The position numbers and the translations under genes were made by a program. A stretch of DNA of 31,120 bases, taken from positions 42,440-73,559 of the forward strand of contig CAZQBY010000004.1 in the NCBI GenBank assembly GCA_964592405.1. Direction: 5' to 3'. The stretch's first letter is position 1. Each line of letters opens with the position of its first letter. The notes beneath the pieces are model-generated. The model was not told where the DNA came from, searched no databases, and saw only the letters and a list, made by a program, of their open reading frames with translations. Of the stretch, positions 31,034 through 31,120 are shown one piece after another. This stretch comes from CAZQBY01 sp964592405 [NCBI: uncultured archaeon]. GTDB lineage: Archaea; Altiarchaeota; Altiarchaeia; JAFGQM01.

Positions 31034-31120
31034 TCAGGATATTAACAAGCTGACGAGCATCAGCACAAAACCAGAAACTCCATCCCCGGGTTCATCCTCC
31101 TCCATTTCGTTCACAACAAA
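31034..31120 (-). CDS. C-terminal end of a gene running out of the window
   Basis: The last 28 codons, read on the minus strand, end with the stop at 31034. They encode an acidic stretch (NEMEEDEPGDG) followed by a short hydrophobic tail (FVLMLVSLLIS), like a C-terminal membrane anchor of a surface protein. The gene continues beyond the right edge, or is a small ORF starting at the internal Met. It cannot be identified further. Confidence 0.4.
   Translation of the reverse strand, partial: FVVNEMEEDEPGDGVSGFVLMLVSLLIS

Overview
The window is archaeal chromosome. Markers include the large subunit of clamp loader RFC, an archaeal ATP-dependent DNA ligase, archaeal-type phosphoglycerate mutase (ApgM), UPF0201 and COG1325 proteins, an MptA/FolE2 GTP cyclohydrolase, TadC/FlaJ-like membrane proteins with class III (prepilin-like) signal peptides, a tRNA-Glu with a bulge-helix-bulge intron, and TATA boxes about 25 nt from start codons (leaderless mRNAs). 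The lineage cannot be named from the sequence alone. A little-studied euryarchaeal or DPANN-related group such as Altiarchaeota would fit, but that is inference.

Left part (1-5800, + strand): a pilus or secretion-like operon. A two-helix membrane protein and a double-domain TadC/GspF platform protein are followed by six tightly packed genes. Each encodes a short basic leader, a G/Q-type cleavage site and one hydrophobic helix, so all look like prepilins or pseudopilins. The ATPase and prepilin peptidase are not in the window. A convergent membrane/coiled-coil/zinc-ribbon protein (5859-7328, -) follows.

Middle part (7300-16700): a divergent UPF0201 gene with a two-copy operator-like repeat, then a long minus-strand block. 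It reads MscS-like TM-helix protein, COG1325 RNA-binding protein, endonuclease V, GlmU-like nucleotidyltransferase/acetyltransferase and glycyl-tRNA synthetase, preceded by a thrC-apgM-rfcL operon.

Region 16700-19360 looks like a small accessory islet. It starts at an intron-containing tRNA-Glu(UUC) whose 3' end is repeated 93 bp downstream. It then holds structured non-coding DNA, a RelE/DUF2683 toxin-antitoxin pair, a small secreted protein and a HicBA pair. The HicBA pair is bracketed by a 151-bp direct duplication of the 5' end of a SagB-type nitroreductase gene; one copy is a truncated pseudogene and the other starts the intact gene.

Right part (19800-31120): lemA, htpX and an isochorismatase-family hydrolase on +; a coiled-coil membrane protein, DNA ligase, a secreted DUF4139-like protein, mptA, argC (or lysY) and pyrE on -; hisF, a GNAT acetyltransferase and hisI on +; then an S2P-type M50 protease with CBS domains and the tail of one more gene on -. 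Together they indicate biosynthesis of histidine, threonine, arginine or lysine, pyrimidines and a pterin cofactor. The most unusual points are the six-prepilin cassette, the duplication around HicBA, a heptanucleotide microsatellite inside hisF near the active site, and in-frame tandem duplications spanning two stop codons.
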